Positions 17,435-26,014 of a DNA stretch of 64,000 nucleotides are shown piece by piece. How positions within the stretch are numbered: position 1 is the first letter of the stretch; every line of letters starts with the position of its first letter. Source of the DNA: Lachnospiraceae bacterium AC3007 (GTDB lineage: Bacteria > Bacillota > Clostridia > Lachnospirales > Lachnospiraceae); contig KK211271.1 of assembly GCA_000621405.1 (NCBI GenBank), forward strand, positions 289,765 to 353,764, in the 5' to 3' direction. A program made the translations under genes and the position numbers. A model generated the notes under the pieces. That model searched no databases and was not told the DNA's origin. It saw only the letters and a list, made by a program, of their open reading frames with translations.

Positions 17435-17463
17435 TTGACTGTAGTTACCGCCGTCCGTATAAT
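17435..17463 (+). promoter_or_regulatory. Sigma-A promoter for the diguanylate cyclase gene
   Basis: TTGACT, 17 bases, TATAAT. A leader of about 95 bases follows that can form a GCCCTTATATCG/CGGGCTAAGGGC-type hairpin before the start codon at 17564. Confidence 0.7.
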
Positions 17464-17563
17464 TGTTTTATTCTTAAATAAACGCGGTTTTCGTTTGAGA
17501 TCATATTCCGCCCTTATATCGCCCGCATGATATCGGGCTAAGGGCTGCAAAGCGAGGCGTATC

Positions 17564-18868
17564 ATGCAATTCAAAGTGGATCAGGACTTCATCAACTCAA
17601 TAGTGAATTACTTCATCGGAGGCATCTGCGCATTTAATATCGACTCCAAAAGCCGCAGTATAGAGCCATTGTACTTCAATGACGGATTCTACCGTATGTT
17701 CAGCGGCGACAAGGCCGATATAGACCGTATCTTCAAGGATATCCGCATCTCCATCATCCCCGACGACATGCCCATATTCGAGCAGGGGATCGATGACATA
17801 CTCGCGGACAACGGCGCTGCGGAATTCGAGTTCAGGATAGTGAATTTTGACGGAAGCCTCATGTGGCTCAGGTTCCACGGCAATCTCTACTCAAGAGAAG
17901 GCGATTCCAATATAGTGAGCGCCGTCATACTGGACTGCACCGAGGAAAAGACGATCGAGGAGGAGCTGAAGCGTCAGTCGGATTACATGCATCTCCTCAT
18001 GGATACAGACATAACCTTCGACTTCAACTGCAGGACTGACGTCTGCATCTACAGATTTACAAAGACCGACTCTCTGGAGCATGATTCCGTGATCAACGGC
18101 TACCACGACAGGATACCGACTCTCGGGATCCACGAGGAAGACCTTGAGACCTTCACGGAAGTCATAGACGGGGCCATGACCCATCCGCACAGGGATTCTC
18201 TGGAGTTCCGCTCGGTGGGGCTCATCAATCCCTCGGATGATTATCGCTGGTATCGCGCGGACGTGGTCAGCATCCTCGGCAAGGAAGGCTACGTATCCCA
18301 TGTGATAGGCCACATCGTGGACATCCACGAGAGCAAGCTCAAGGAGATAGAGCTGAAGCTCAGAGCGGATCACGACGGACTCACCGGCCTTATGAACAAA
18401 CAGGCTACCGAGACCCTGATCTGCAACACTCTGGAACAGTACAGGCAAGGAAAAGATATCAAGGGCGCCCTTATGATCCTTGATACGGACGATTTCAAGA
18501 CGATCAACGACACCTACGGCCACAGCGCGGGCGACAGGGTGCTCTCCACGATCGGAGACGTGATAAGAAATAACTTCAAGGGAATGGACGTGACAGGACG
18601 CATAGGCGGCGACGAATTCATGATCTTCATGCACAATATCCGCAGAAGTTCCGATGCTGAGGTCCTGGCAGCAAAGATCCAGGATACCATACGGCATTCA
18701 TTTGCCGGGCAGCCCTACGAAAATAAGGTCTCGATGTCGATCGGAATAGTCAACGTGCCCGAATTCGGCACGGATTTCAGGGATCTCTACGACAAAGCCG
18801 ACAGAGCGCTCTACTGCGTCAAGTCAAACGGCAAAGCAGGTCACAGGTCATATTCCGAAGATATGTGA
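17564..18868 (+). CDS. PAS-PAS-GGDEF diguanylate cyclase
   Basis: Cytosolic enzyme that makes cyclic di-GMP. 434 residues: a PAS-like domain at about 15-130, a second at about 145-265, then GGDEF from about 280 to 430. The catalytic motif reads GRIGGDEFMIF near residue 347 and is intact; an RxxD inhibitory-site motif is not obvious. No membrane helix is seen, so the signal is probably cytosolic. It has its own sigma-A promoter and a terminator, and is a single gene. Relevant context is the EAL pair at 57-61 kb and the flagellar genes. Confidence 0.92.
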   Translation: MQFKVDQDFINSIVNYFIGGICAFNIDSKSRSIEPLYFNDGFYRMFSGDKADIDRIFKDIRISIIPDDMPIFEQGIDDILADNGAAEFEFRIVNFDGSLMWLRFHGNLYSREGDSNIVSAVILDCTEEKTIEEELKRQSDYMHLLMDTDITFDFNCRTDVCIYRFTKTDSLEHDSVINGYHDRIPTLGIHEEDLETFTEVIDGAMTHPHRDSLEFRSVGLINPSDDYRWYRADVVSILGKEGYVSHVIGHIVDIHESKLKEIELKLRADHDGLTGLMNKQATETLICNTLEQYRQGKDIKGALMILDTDDFKTINDTYGHSAGDRVLSTIGDVIRNNFKGMDVTGRIGGDEFMIFMHNIRRSSDAEVLAAKIQDTIRHSFAGQPYENKVSMSIGIVNVPEFGTDFRDLYDKADRALYCVKSNGKAGHRSYSEDM

Positions 18869-18895
18869 TATCAGGTGCAAAGGGAGACTTATCTT

Positions 18896-20698
18896 TCACA
18901 ATACATTCATAAGGGCGGACAGACCGCCCTTTTTATATACATCTTTATAGAAGCCGACCTCTTCTCTTATCATCAGATCTATCTCCCTCATTCCCAGTAG
19001 TTCTACCGGGGCTTTATCGTCTGTAAGGATGAGATCGCCTCCTTTATACACATTAGTAACACCCCTGATGTTGACCATCAGTTGATACAGTTCATCCTTC
19101 ATGGTTATGTTATCCAGTGCTGCATCAAATCTTGCAAGGATATCCCCAGTTCCAACAGTCTTCACATTCGTAACGCTTCTTACATTATCAACACCGGCTG
19201 CGCCGCCGGAATTTTTGACGGCAAAAAGTTCCCTGTTGGTATACCCCTTAACATCGACCACCGCCACCGACGGGAAGACAGATGCGATCGTATCGGACAG
19301 GTGTTCGTTTATATTTCCCTTCATATCGGAGTGCATGTTCATATTGACGACAAGGACTCCGTTATCCTTCAGATGAGCGTATACTTCCCTGAAAAACTCG
19401 ACTGAGGACATCTGGAAGGGTATGGATATGTCCTGGTACGCATCTACCATGATAACGTCGTATTTCCCGTCCACAGCGTGAAGATATGCCCTTCCGTCAT
19501 ATGTTGCGACAGGTGTTTCGGGGTCTGCCTCAAAGTATCTGTAGGACAGATCCGTTATCCTGTCATCTATCTCAACGCCTGTGATATTAATATTATCATA
19601 ATATCGTTTGCATTGCTTTGCGAAGGTTCCCGTGCCCATCCCGAGTATCAGAACATCAGTGTTTTCGGGCTCTTCGGCACTTTCGGACCCTTTGGCGCTT
19701 TCGGTCTCTTCGGCGTTTTTATCCTCCGTGCCGACGTCTGATTTTAATCTCGCTCCGGCGATCAGCGGAGCGGCCATCGCATAGTCATAATACATGCCGG
19801 AGAGCTCATCTGACTTCATCATGACAGACTGCACTCCGAAGAGGACATTGGTCGAAAGATATACGGCCCTGTCATCCTCCGAGACCTTGAGATAATTGTA
19901 TACAGACTCTCCTTCGTAAGTGATGTCCTTCTCCCAGAAGGCGAACGAGTCCGAATTACCGAATACGGCGCACAGTATGAAGAGTATCACCGCTATGACG
20001 CAGAGCTTTACATGGGAGCGCTTGGAGATGAAGTAAGCAAGCCCGGTGATAAGGATTATCCCTGAAAATACAAGAAATGTGACGGCGGTTCCGACAGCGG
20101 GGATCGTGACAAAGGTCGGCATGAACGTGCCTATGATGGAGCCTATGGTATTGGCAGCCCCGAGCTGTCCCACTATCTTCCCTGAATCGCCCAGAGCGCC
20201 GTTATCGCCGTTTTGGGCCGGTGCAGAGGGATTACCGCCACCGCTCCTTAAAAGCGTGTATTTGGCAAGGGAAGGCGTCACAGTACCCAGAAGAAAGAGC
20301 GGGAACACGAATATCACCATACAGGCCACGAAAGCCGCGATAATAAGGAGATGCGTGCTGATAGTCAGTATCAGCACTCCGGATATCAGGATTATGAGGT
20401 ACTTCCCGATCACGGGGATCGCCGCTATCCATACGGAAGCTATGATGAGCCTCCTGTACAGGATATCGGGCGAAGGATCCCTGTCCGCGCTCCTTCCGCC
20501 GTATACGTTGCCGAGCGCCATGGCTATCATTATCGTCCCTATTATAATTGTCCAGACTATCTGGCTCGAAGAGAAATACGGGGCCAGAAGGCGCGATGCG
20601 CCGAGCTCGACCGCCATGACTCCCATCCCGGCAAAAAACTCGGTGATGTACAGATATAATCTGCTGCTTAAGATATCAGCTTCGGGTTTGTTTTCCAA
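18896..20698 (-). CDS. Membrane-fused spermidine-synthase-like protein
   Basis: 600 residues. The N-terminal half has about seven to eight membrane segments, beginning VMAVELGASRLLAPYFSSSQIVWT, typical of the fused SpeE-like membrane family. The C-terminal half is a Rossmann methyltransferase-like fold with VLILGMGTGTFAKQC near residue 347 and VIMVDAYQD near residue 414. Between them lies an acidic low-complexity stretch (KNAEETESAKGSESAEEPE). The start codon is TTG with GGAG upstream. Many of these proteins have no proven polyamine activity. Its last codons overlap the terminator of the convergent cyclase gene. Confidence 0.8.
   Translation of the reverse strand: MENKPEADILSSRLYLYITEFFAGMGVMAVELGASRLLAPYFSSSQIVWTIIIGTIMIAMALGNVYGGRSADRDPSPDILYRRLIIASVWIAAIPVIGKYLIILISGVLILTISTHLLIIAAFVACMVIFVFPLFLLGTVTPSLAKYTLLRSGGGNPSAPAQNGDNGALGDSGKIVGQLGAANTIGSIIGTFMPTFVTIPAVGTAVTFLVFSGIILITGLAYFISKRSHVKLCVIAVILFILCAVFGNSDSFAFWEKDITYEGESVYNYLKVSEDDRAVYLSTNVLFGVQSVMMKSDELSGMYYDYAMAAPLIAGARLKSDVGTEDKNAEETESAKGSESAEEPENTDVLILGMGTGTFAKQCKRYYDNINITGVEIDDRITDLSYRYFEADPETPVATYDGRAYLHAVDGKYDVIMVDAYQDISIPFQMSSVEFFREVYAHLKDNGVLVVNMNMHSDMKGNINEHLSDTIASVFPSVAVVDVKGYTNRELFAVKNSGGAAGVDNVRSVTNVKTVGTGDILARFDAALDNITMKDELYQLMVNIRGVTNVYKGGDLILTDDKAPVELLGMREIDLMIREEVGFYKDVYKKGGLSALMNVL
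18912..18934 (+). terminator. Terminator of the cyclase gene, embedded in the 3' end of the convergent gene
   Basis: AGGGCGG/CCGCCCT stem followed by TTTTT on the plus strand. On the minus strand the same bases encode the residues KKGGLSALM near the end of the spermidine-synthase-like protein. Confidence 0.85.
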
Positions 20699-20793
20699 AA
20701 TAATAACTCCTTTGTTTACATAATGTATTTACAATAATTAGTTTGCATAATTGGTATACATATTTTATTTACATAATGCTATTTATGTTGACC
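20699..20793. repeat. Intergenic cluster of TTATGTHAAC-type motifs
   Basis: AT-rich gap between cbiA and the spermidine-synthase-like gene. It holds one exact copy (GTTTACATAA at 20714) and several one- or two-mismatch copies (20741, 20767, 20783, with weaker ones between), spaced about 13 or 27 bases. Confidence 0.65.
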
Positions 20794-21424
20794 GATCCTT
20801 GTTATATCTCCTGCACTTTTCGGCAAAGGACCGCACAAAGCCGGGACAGCTCCTGAAATAAAGATGCGGCCATCCGGCCCACATGGTGTCCGAGATATGG
20901 ACTTCCCTGTACTGCTTTCCGGAGGACGCCTTCCTGATCAGTGCTCCCTCTCCGTTGTCTTCTGCATCATAATAATGAAATTCGTGCCCTCTGATGCTCT
21001 CTCCTTTGCTCAGCCAGAGACCTGTCCCGTCGGATATCTCCACATATCCGAATCTTACGAGCCTGTCCTTTTTCCCGCACGGGGTATCTATAAGGCCGCA
21101 CATTCCGTGCCTTTGGCCGTCCCCATCCGATATCGAGTCCGTAAGATACATGAATCCGCCGCATTCGGCCACGACCGGCATCTTATCCGACACGCATCTT
21201 CTGATATCCCCGATCATCTCCTTATTCCCGGAGAGTCTCTCTGCATGAAGCTCGGGATAGCCTCCTCCCAGATAGATCCCGGATGCGCCGCCGGGAAGGG
21301 ATCTGTCTTCCAGCGGCGAAAAATACGCTATCTCAAAGCCCGCTCTTTCAAGGGCTCTTAGGTTTTCTCCGTAATAAAAGCAGAACGCCGCATCATATGC
21401 CGCTGCAAGCTTCAATGATCCCAT
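20783..21424 (-). CDS. cbiA: Cobyrinate a,c-diamide synthase, C-terminal glutaminase half (second frame)
   Basis: 213 residues corresponding to the class I glutamine amidotransferase half of CbiA. It begins with the junction LAAAYDAAFCFYYGENL, then shows GGGYPELHA and the catalytic Cys in VVAECGGFMYL near residue 96; a GHEFHYY motif near residue 145 supplies the expected His. An ATG at 21424 opens this frame inside the 3' end of the first half, with 32 bases of overlap. CbiA is normally one chain of about 450 residues, and the two halves together give that size. Confidence 0.85.
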   Translation of the reverse strand: MGSLKLAAAYDAAFCFYYGENLRALERAGFEIAYFSPLEDRSLPGGASGIYLGGGYPELHAERLSGNKEMIGDIRRCVSDKMPVVAECGGFMYLTDSISDGDGQRHGMCGLIDTPCGKKDRLVRFGYVEISDGTGLWLSKGESIRGHEFHYYDAEDNGEGALIRKASSGKQYREVHISDTMWAGWPHLYFRSCPGFVRSFAEKCRRYNKDRST

Positions 21425-22139
21425 CTATATCCACGCTTTCTTCCATGACGGACGCAAGCCGGTCGACTTTTTGCTTTATGCCAGCCACTTCGTCCGGAAG
21501 GACAAGACCCAGATATCTGCTCTCCACAGCGATATCCCTGATCTCCGGAACGGCTCCGAAGCACCTGATGCCCAGCTCTTTTTCGATCACAGGGGAGAGC
21601 AGGCCGGCAGATGAGCGGCTGCACCGGTTAATTATCACTCCCTTTATCAGGGAAGATGCATCATAATCAATAAAACCCTTTATCATCGCAACGACAGATC
21701 TCATCGCGCCCTTTGCATCGGGTACCAGGATGACCGGGACCGACAGGGCGGCGGCTGTGTCGTAGGTTGAGTATTTTGAAGAATCAGCTCCTATCCCATC
21801 GTAGAGTCCCATCACTCCCTCGATGACGGATATGTCGGCCGCGCGGCTCCTCTCCTCAAAGATCTCCCTTATCCCGTCATATCCTGCGAGGTATATATCG
21901 AGGTTTTCGCAACCCTCGTTTGGATTATGTAAACCTTCCGCTTTCTCTTCCGATACCGCATCATGAAAAAGAGGGTCGATATAATCCGGCCCTGCTTTAA
22001 AGCTCTGCACCGTATATCCTCTGTTCCTAAGGGCTTTTATCAGTCCGCAGGTAAGCATCGTCTTGCCGCCTCCGCTTTTTGTAGAAGATATGCAGAAGGA
22101 TGTTTTGTGTGTTACGTCAACCGTCTCGTTTCTTTCCAT
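21393..22139 (-). CDS. cbiA: Cobyrinate a,c-diamide synthase, N-terminal ATPase half (first frame)
   Basis: 248 residues carrying the ATP-binding half of CbiA: P-loop SSTKSGGGKTMLTCGLIKALRNRG near residue 20, FKAGPDYIDPLFH near residue 45, and VIEGVMGLYDG near residue 105. CbiA amidates side chains a and c of the corrin ring using ATP and glutamine. The frame stops at ACSGI shortly after DIDGII, exactly where the glutaminase half continues in another frame. Both halves look intact, so the split may be natural coupling, programmed frameshifting, mutation or a sequencing error. Confidence 0.85.
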   Translation of the reverse strand: MERNETVDVTHKTSFCISSTKSGGGKTMLTCGLIKALRNRGYTVQSFKAGPDYIDPLFHDAVSEEKAEGLHNPNEGCENLDIYLAGYDGIREIFEERSRAADISVIEGVMGLYDGIGADSSKYSTYDTAAALSVPVILVPDAKGAMRSVVAMIKGFIDYDASSLIKGVIINRCSRSSAGLLSPVIEKELGIRCFGAVPEIRDIAVESRYLGLVLPDEVAGIKQKVDRLASVMEESVDIDGIIEACSGI

Positions 22140-22185
22140 CGTCTGTCTTTACTGCTCATTCACTCCCTCCGACAAGGTGGAAATG

Positions 22186-22290
22186 AAAGTATCACTCTCT
22201 GTCGTCACAAAGGACATGAGCTTCTCACTCTCTGTCGTCACGAAGGACATGACCGTCTCACTCACTCTCCTCCGCCACGAAGGATATGAT
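22186..22290. repeat. 33-bp tandem repeats at the 3' end of cbiJET
   Basis: Two near-identical 33-bp copies sharing TCACTCTCTGTCGTCAC and AAGGACATGA, plus a diverged third that covers the last codons and stop of cbiJET (TGA at 22258-22260). The repeated sequence is a duplicate of the end of the coding region lying behind its own stop codon. Confidence 0.75.
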
Positions 22291-24333
22291 CGCCAGAAAG
22301 ATCGGGTTTAGCGACTTTATCATATGATACTTCCTGATCGTCTCTGTCTTTGCGATATTCATCTGGATGACGTCGATCGATGAATACGGTATCTCCGACA
22401 TGACCTGCATGAGTGAATTAAGAGTCTCAAGCGTCACAGCGCCGGCGACGACTCTTACCTCGCGGTTTTTGTCCTTGAGTCCCCTTATGATCTCTCTCAG
22501 CTTGTTGCTCGAGCCGCCGATGTATGCGGCATCCGGCTTCGGAAGCAGATCGAATGACTCAGGGGCCTGGCCTCTGACCACTGTCACGTTATCGCGACCG
22601 TATCTTTTCTTGTTCAGTTCCGTAAGGTCGGCCGCCTCTTTTCTTTCCTCGATGGCATAGACATGGATGTCGTCCGAGATGCCGGCGGCAGCCACGGAGA
22701 TAGTACCCGTGCCGCTCCCTATGTCATACAGGATCTCGCCCTTTTTAAGGCCGAGCTTGCCGAGGACCACGTAGCGGATCTCCTCCTTGGTCATCGGTAT
22801 GCCTTCCTTGCGGGTGAAGTCCTCATCCTTGAGAGCAAATCCCGAGGTATCGAGCGGATCCTCGTTATAGATGTACAGCGTTGCAAGCCCTTCCTCCATA
22901 TCCTCGGGCATCTGGGCCGCGTCACTGGCCGTCCTAGCATAGAGCCTCATATCGACAGAGCCGAGATTCACGCCCATCACAAGCTTCGTATCGCCGAGTC
23001 CGGCCTCCGTCAGGAGCTTGCCGTAGTAAATAAAATCGGCCGGCTTCGTGAGCAGCAGGAAGGTCTTTTCGTTATTTCGCACCGCGGTCACGACGCTCAT
23101 GTCGCTCGCCGCATCCTGATCCCTGCCGTGCATCGAGATCACGCGGCTGTCTTCGTAGCTTATCGCCATGATCGACGAGAGCGCAGCAATGGAAGACACG
23201 CCGGGTATTTGCTTTATGTAAACCACTGTTCCGCGGCCTCTCTGCTCTTCTTTCCACTCATCCAGAGCCGGGATCAGAGCGCCCGTGCCGCTGTAAAAGC
23301 CTGAATCTCCGGAATACAGGACCGCTGCCTTTATCGTATCGTCCGCGAGAGAAGATGAAAGACGGTCGAGGTACTGAATTATGTCAACCGGTTTGTAGAA
23401 CGGAAAGCTCTGTCTCTCCCGTCCGTACATATCCACGAGTCTCTTGGAACCGAAGATATACTGTGCATCGTCGATGGCAGCGCGGGCTTCTCCCGTCAGG
23501 CTTCCTTCATTTCCCATGCCGCAGCCGATGACGGAGACCTCAAACTGCCTGTCGCGGCCTATCCTCACTCCGGTAAGCTCAGTCAGCCTGCTGCAGACCT
23601 GATCAAAGCTCATTCCCTCTGTATAGTCCGGGTTACCTACTACGAAAAGGCTTATCCCGGCTTCATCGGCGGCAAGGGCCTTTTCAAAGAAGCCTCCTGC
23701 CTGCCCCGTCATCTTTGTGACCATGACGGTCACGTTGTAATCTTTTATCTGAGCGACGTTCATCTCCTTGCTGAAGGGTCCCTGCATCGCGATGATGTCG
23801 CGTCCGCCGAGCCCCAGAGATTCGCAGGTCTTGATGCTCTCGCTCCCGGAGAGCACGCGCGCGATGAGTCTTCCCTTCAGGGAGCCCCGCCTCGTATATA
23901 TGCCGAGTTCCTTGGTCCCTATGGTGAGCAGCACATTGCCTCTGGTAGCCTCAAGAGCGATGGCGCAGGATTCATTGTCATCGAAGTAATGCACGCCGGC
24001 TCTTGTATAATCAGAGCTCGACCCCGTCTCTCTCTTAAGCCTCAGATACTGCATGAGAGTCGTATCTGCCGCGGCCTTTATATTATCCGAAGCGATCGTC
24101 GCATACGGGTGGGTCGCATCCACGACGCAGATGAAATCCTCGCTCTCCATGAGCTCTTCCATCTGAGACTCGGTAAGACGGCCCTGGCGCACCTCTATGC
24201 CTTCAAGATCAGGCATGGACTGCATTCCGTACTCCGTGGCCACGCAGACAAGGGCGCTCGCCCCTGCAAGAGATATCTTCTCGGCAACCTTCCTGCCTTC
24301 AGTCGTTCCCGCAAATACAAGTATCCTGCTCAC
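22258..24333 (-). CDS. cbiJET: CbiJ-CbiE-CbiT triple fusion, cobalamin ring synthesis
   Basis: 691 residues joining three enzymes of corrin synthesis. Residues about 1-250 are precorrin-6A reductase CbiJ (ILVFAGTTEGRKVAEKI, DATHPYA). Residues about 260-470 are the C5-methyltransferase CbiE (FEVSVIGCGMGNEGSLT). Residues about 500-690 are the C15-methyltransferase/decarboxylase CbiT (RKEGIPMTKEEIR, ILYDIGSGTGTISVAAA). CbiE-CbiT fusions are known as CobL-like; the added CbiJ is less common. The start is GTG overlapping the cbiH stop (GTGA). Confidence 0.92.
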   Translation of the reverse strand: MSRILVFAGTTEGRKVAEKISLAGASALVCVATEYGMQSMPDLEGIEVRQGRLTESQMEELMESEDFICVVDATHPYATIASDNIKAAADTTLMQYLRLKRETGSSSDYTRAGVHYFDDNESCAIALEATRGNVLLTIGTKELGIYTRRGSLKGRLIARVLSGSESIKTCESLGLGGRDIIAMQGPFSKEMNVAQIKDYNVTVMVTKMTGQAGGFFEKALAADEAGISLFVVGNPDYTEGMSFDQVCSRLTELTGVRIGRDRQFEVSVIGCGMGNEGSLTGEARAAIDDAQYIFGSKRLVDMYGRERQSFPFYKPVDIIQYLDRLSSSLADDTIKAAVLYSGDSGFYSGTGALIPALDEWKEEQRGRGTVVYIKQIPGVSSIAALSSIMAISYEDSRVISMHGRDQDAASDMSVVTAVRNNEKTFLLLTKPADFIYYGKLLTEAGLGDTKLVMGVNLGSVDMRLYARTASDAAQMPEDMEEGLATLYIYNEDPLDTSGFALKDEDFTRKEGIPMTKEEIRYVVLGKLGLKKGEILYDIGSGTGTISVAAAGISDDIHVYAIEERKEAADLTELNKKRYGRDNVTVVRGQAPESFDLLPKPDAAYIGGSSNKLREIIRGLKDKNREVRVVAGAVTLETLNSLMQVMSEIPYSSIDVIQMNIAKTETIRKYHMIKSLNPIFLAIISFVAEESE

Positions 24334-25076
24334 TTTATATACTTCCTTCCTGTGATCATCCTTCCGCCGATGCTTTTTGTGTCCTTATTTCCTATATATA
24401 CCGTGGTGAACATATCAAGATCTTCGCTGTACAGTCCACCAAGAGTCGTGATCTTATGCTCCTCGCCGTCTCTTCCTATATTCTTCACATAGCCGGCGAC
24501 GCGCTCTCTTCCCGTAACTGCTCCTATGATATCAAGAGCCTGCCGCAGCGTATCAGGCCTTACGCGGCTTACGGGATTATAGAGGACTATGGAAAAATCG
24601 CCCTCGGCCGCAGCCTTAATGCGCACTGCGATCTCCTCCCACGGCGTAAGGGCCGTCGACAGGGAAATAACTGCAAAGTCGCTCCCGATGGGCGATCCAA
24701 GGATCGCAGCTCCGGACAGGGCCGCCGTCACACCCGGAATTATAGTTATGTCAACCTCTCCGTCCCGGTCCTCTCTGTCTCTCGAGTCCAGCTCCAGTAT
24801 CAGGCTCGCCATCCCGTAGACACCGGGATCTCCGCTGCAGACTACCGCGACCTTCCGTCCTTCATAAGCCTTATCCAGCGCATATTCGCAGCGTGCGACC
24901 TCATCCCCCATCCCTGTGGAATACATTTCCTTGCCGGGGTATCTGTCCTTCAATAGATTTATGTAAACCTTGTATCCGACTATGAGATCCGCCGCATCAA
25001 GCGCGGCCTGTGCATCAGCCGTAATATACCCCTCACTCCCGGGTCCTATGCCTGCTACGCACAGATCCCCTGTCAT
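24330..25076 (-). CDS. cbiH: Precorrin-3B C17-methyltransferase
   Basis: SAM-dependent ring-contraction methyltransferase of the cobalamin pathway. The chosen ATG at 25076 overlaps the cbiG stop (ATGA) and begins the family motif LCVAGIGPGSEGYITADA. A longer in-frame start would add 34 Arg-rich residues without family character. 248 residues, with VVCSGDPGVYGMA near residue 76 and the usual VTGRERVAGYV C-terminal region. Its end overlaps the start of cbiJET. Confidence 0.93.
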   Translation of the reverse strand: MTGDLCVAGIGPGSEGYITADAQAALDAADLIVGYKVYINLLKDRYPGKEMYSTGMGDEVARCEYALDKAYEGRKVAVVCSGDPGVYGMASLILELDSRDREDRDGEVDITIIPGVTAALSGAAILGSPIGSDFAVISLSTALTPWEEIAVRIKAAAEGDFSIVLYNPVSRVRPDTLRQALDIIGAVTGRERVAGYVKNIGRDGEEHKITTLGGLYSEDLDMFTTVYIGNKDTKSIGGRMITGRKYIK

Positions 25077-26014
25077 GGCGCTACGCGGTCCTTCTTTCCG
25101 ATAGCGACGGTGACGCCGGAGTTTGACATCTTCTTTGCGTAGAGCCTGCATCCGGCAGCGACTACCGCCCTCTCGCATACGTTGTCGGAGCCTGTATTCT
25201 TCCTTACAAAATCAGATCCGGTGAAGTCTCCCTCCTGGCGCATGAGCTCGGCTGCCGTGAAAGTAAGCAGATGCTTCTTATGAGCCCTGCACCATTCGAT
25301 GAGCCCGGGTTCGTTCTTTTTCAGATCTATGGTAGCCACGAGCCCTATATCACTGATGTCCAGACGATAATCGTCCAGCACGGAATTGATATATCCCTCT
25401 ATCTGGGAGCGTCTGATTCCTTTCTTGCAGCCTATTCCGAGCACGTACGGCTTTCTGGCAAGAGTGTACCGAGCCTCGTCTACAGTTATGTAAACCGAGT
25501 CTTCGGACGGATCATTCTTGATCTTGACCCTTGCTCCGTCGAGCACCTTGGCTGATATCTCGACTATATCGGCCTTCTTGGGAAGCTCCAGTCCGTTTTC
25601 CTTTGCATATATATCGACCGCAAACTTGTCATTCAGATCGGTCGCCGTCGTGATGACCGGTATCGCTCCGATCGCGGATGCGATCTTCCCCGACAGCTCA
25701 TTCGCGCCGCCGATATGTCCGGACAGAACCGGGATCACGTATTTGCCCGTCTCGTCGAGGACCACCACTGCGGGATCGGTCATCTTGTCCTCCACAAGAG
25801 GAGCGATGAGCCGCACAGCTATGCCTGTAGCGCCGATGAATACGATGGCGGCCCCTTTTTTGAAATGGTCTTTGATGAAGTTATGTAAACTATCTCTTTC
25901 ATCATTTCCATGAGCATGGAAAGCATCAGCATCCGAAAAAAGCGGGACGCTCTCAATGAGTCTCTCCGCAAGCTCTTTGCCGTTATCGGTAAATGTGATC
26001 AGCGCAGTATTCAT
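25073..26014 (-). CDS. cbiG: Cobalt-precorrin-5A hydrolase
   Basis: Opens the delta-lactone of cobalt-precorrin-5A and releases acetaldehyde, a step of the oxygen-independent pathway. 313 residues with the N-terminal domain (FIGATGIAVRLIAPLVEDKMTDPAVVVLDETGKYVIPVLSGHIGGANELS near 80-130) and the C-terminal CbiG domain (LGIGCKKGIRRSQIE, ATIDLKKNEPGL). The start overlaps the cbiF stop by four bases. It is slightly shorter than many CbiG proteins but shows no missing block. Confidence 0.93.
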   Translation of the reverse strand: MNTALITFTDNGKELAERLIESVPLFSDADAFHAHGNDERDSLHNFIKDHFKKGAAIVFIGATGIAVRLIAPLVEDKMTDPAVVVLDETGKYVIPVLSGHIGGANELSGKIASAIGAIPVITTATDLNDKFAVDIYAKENGLELPKKADIVEISAKVLDGARVKIKNDPSEDSVYITVDEARYTLARKPYVLGIGCKKGIRRSQIEGYINSVLDDYRLDISDIGLVATIDLKKNEPGLIEWCRAHKKHLLTFTAAELMRQEGDFTGSDFVRKNTGSDNVCERAVVAAGCRLYAKKMSNSGVTVAIGKKDRVAP

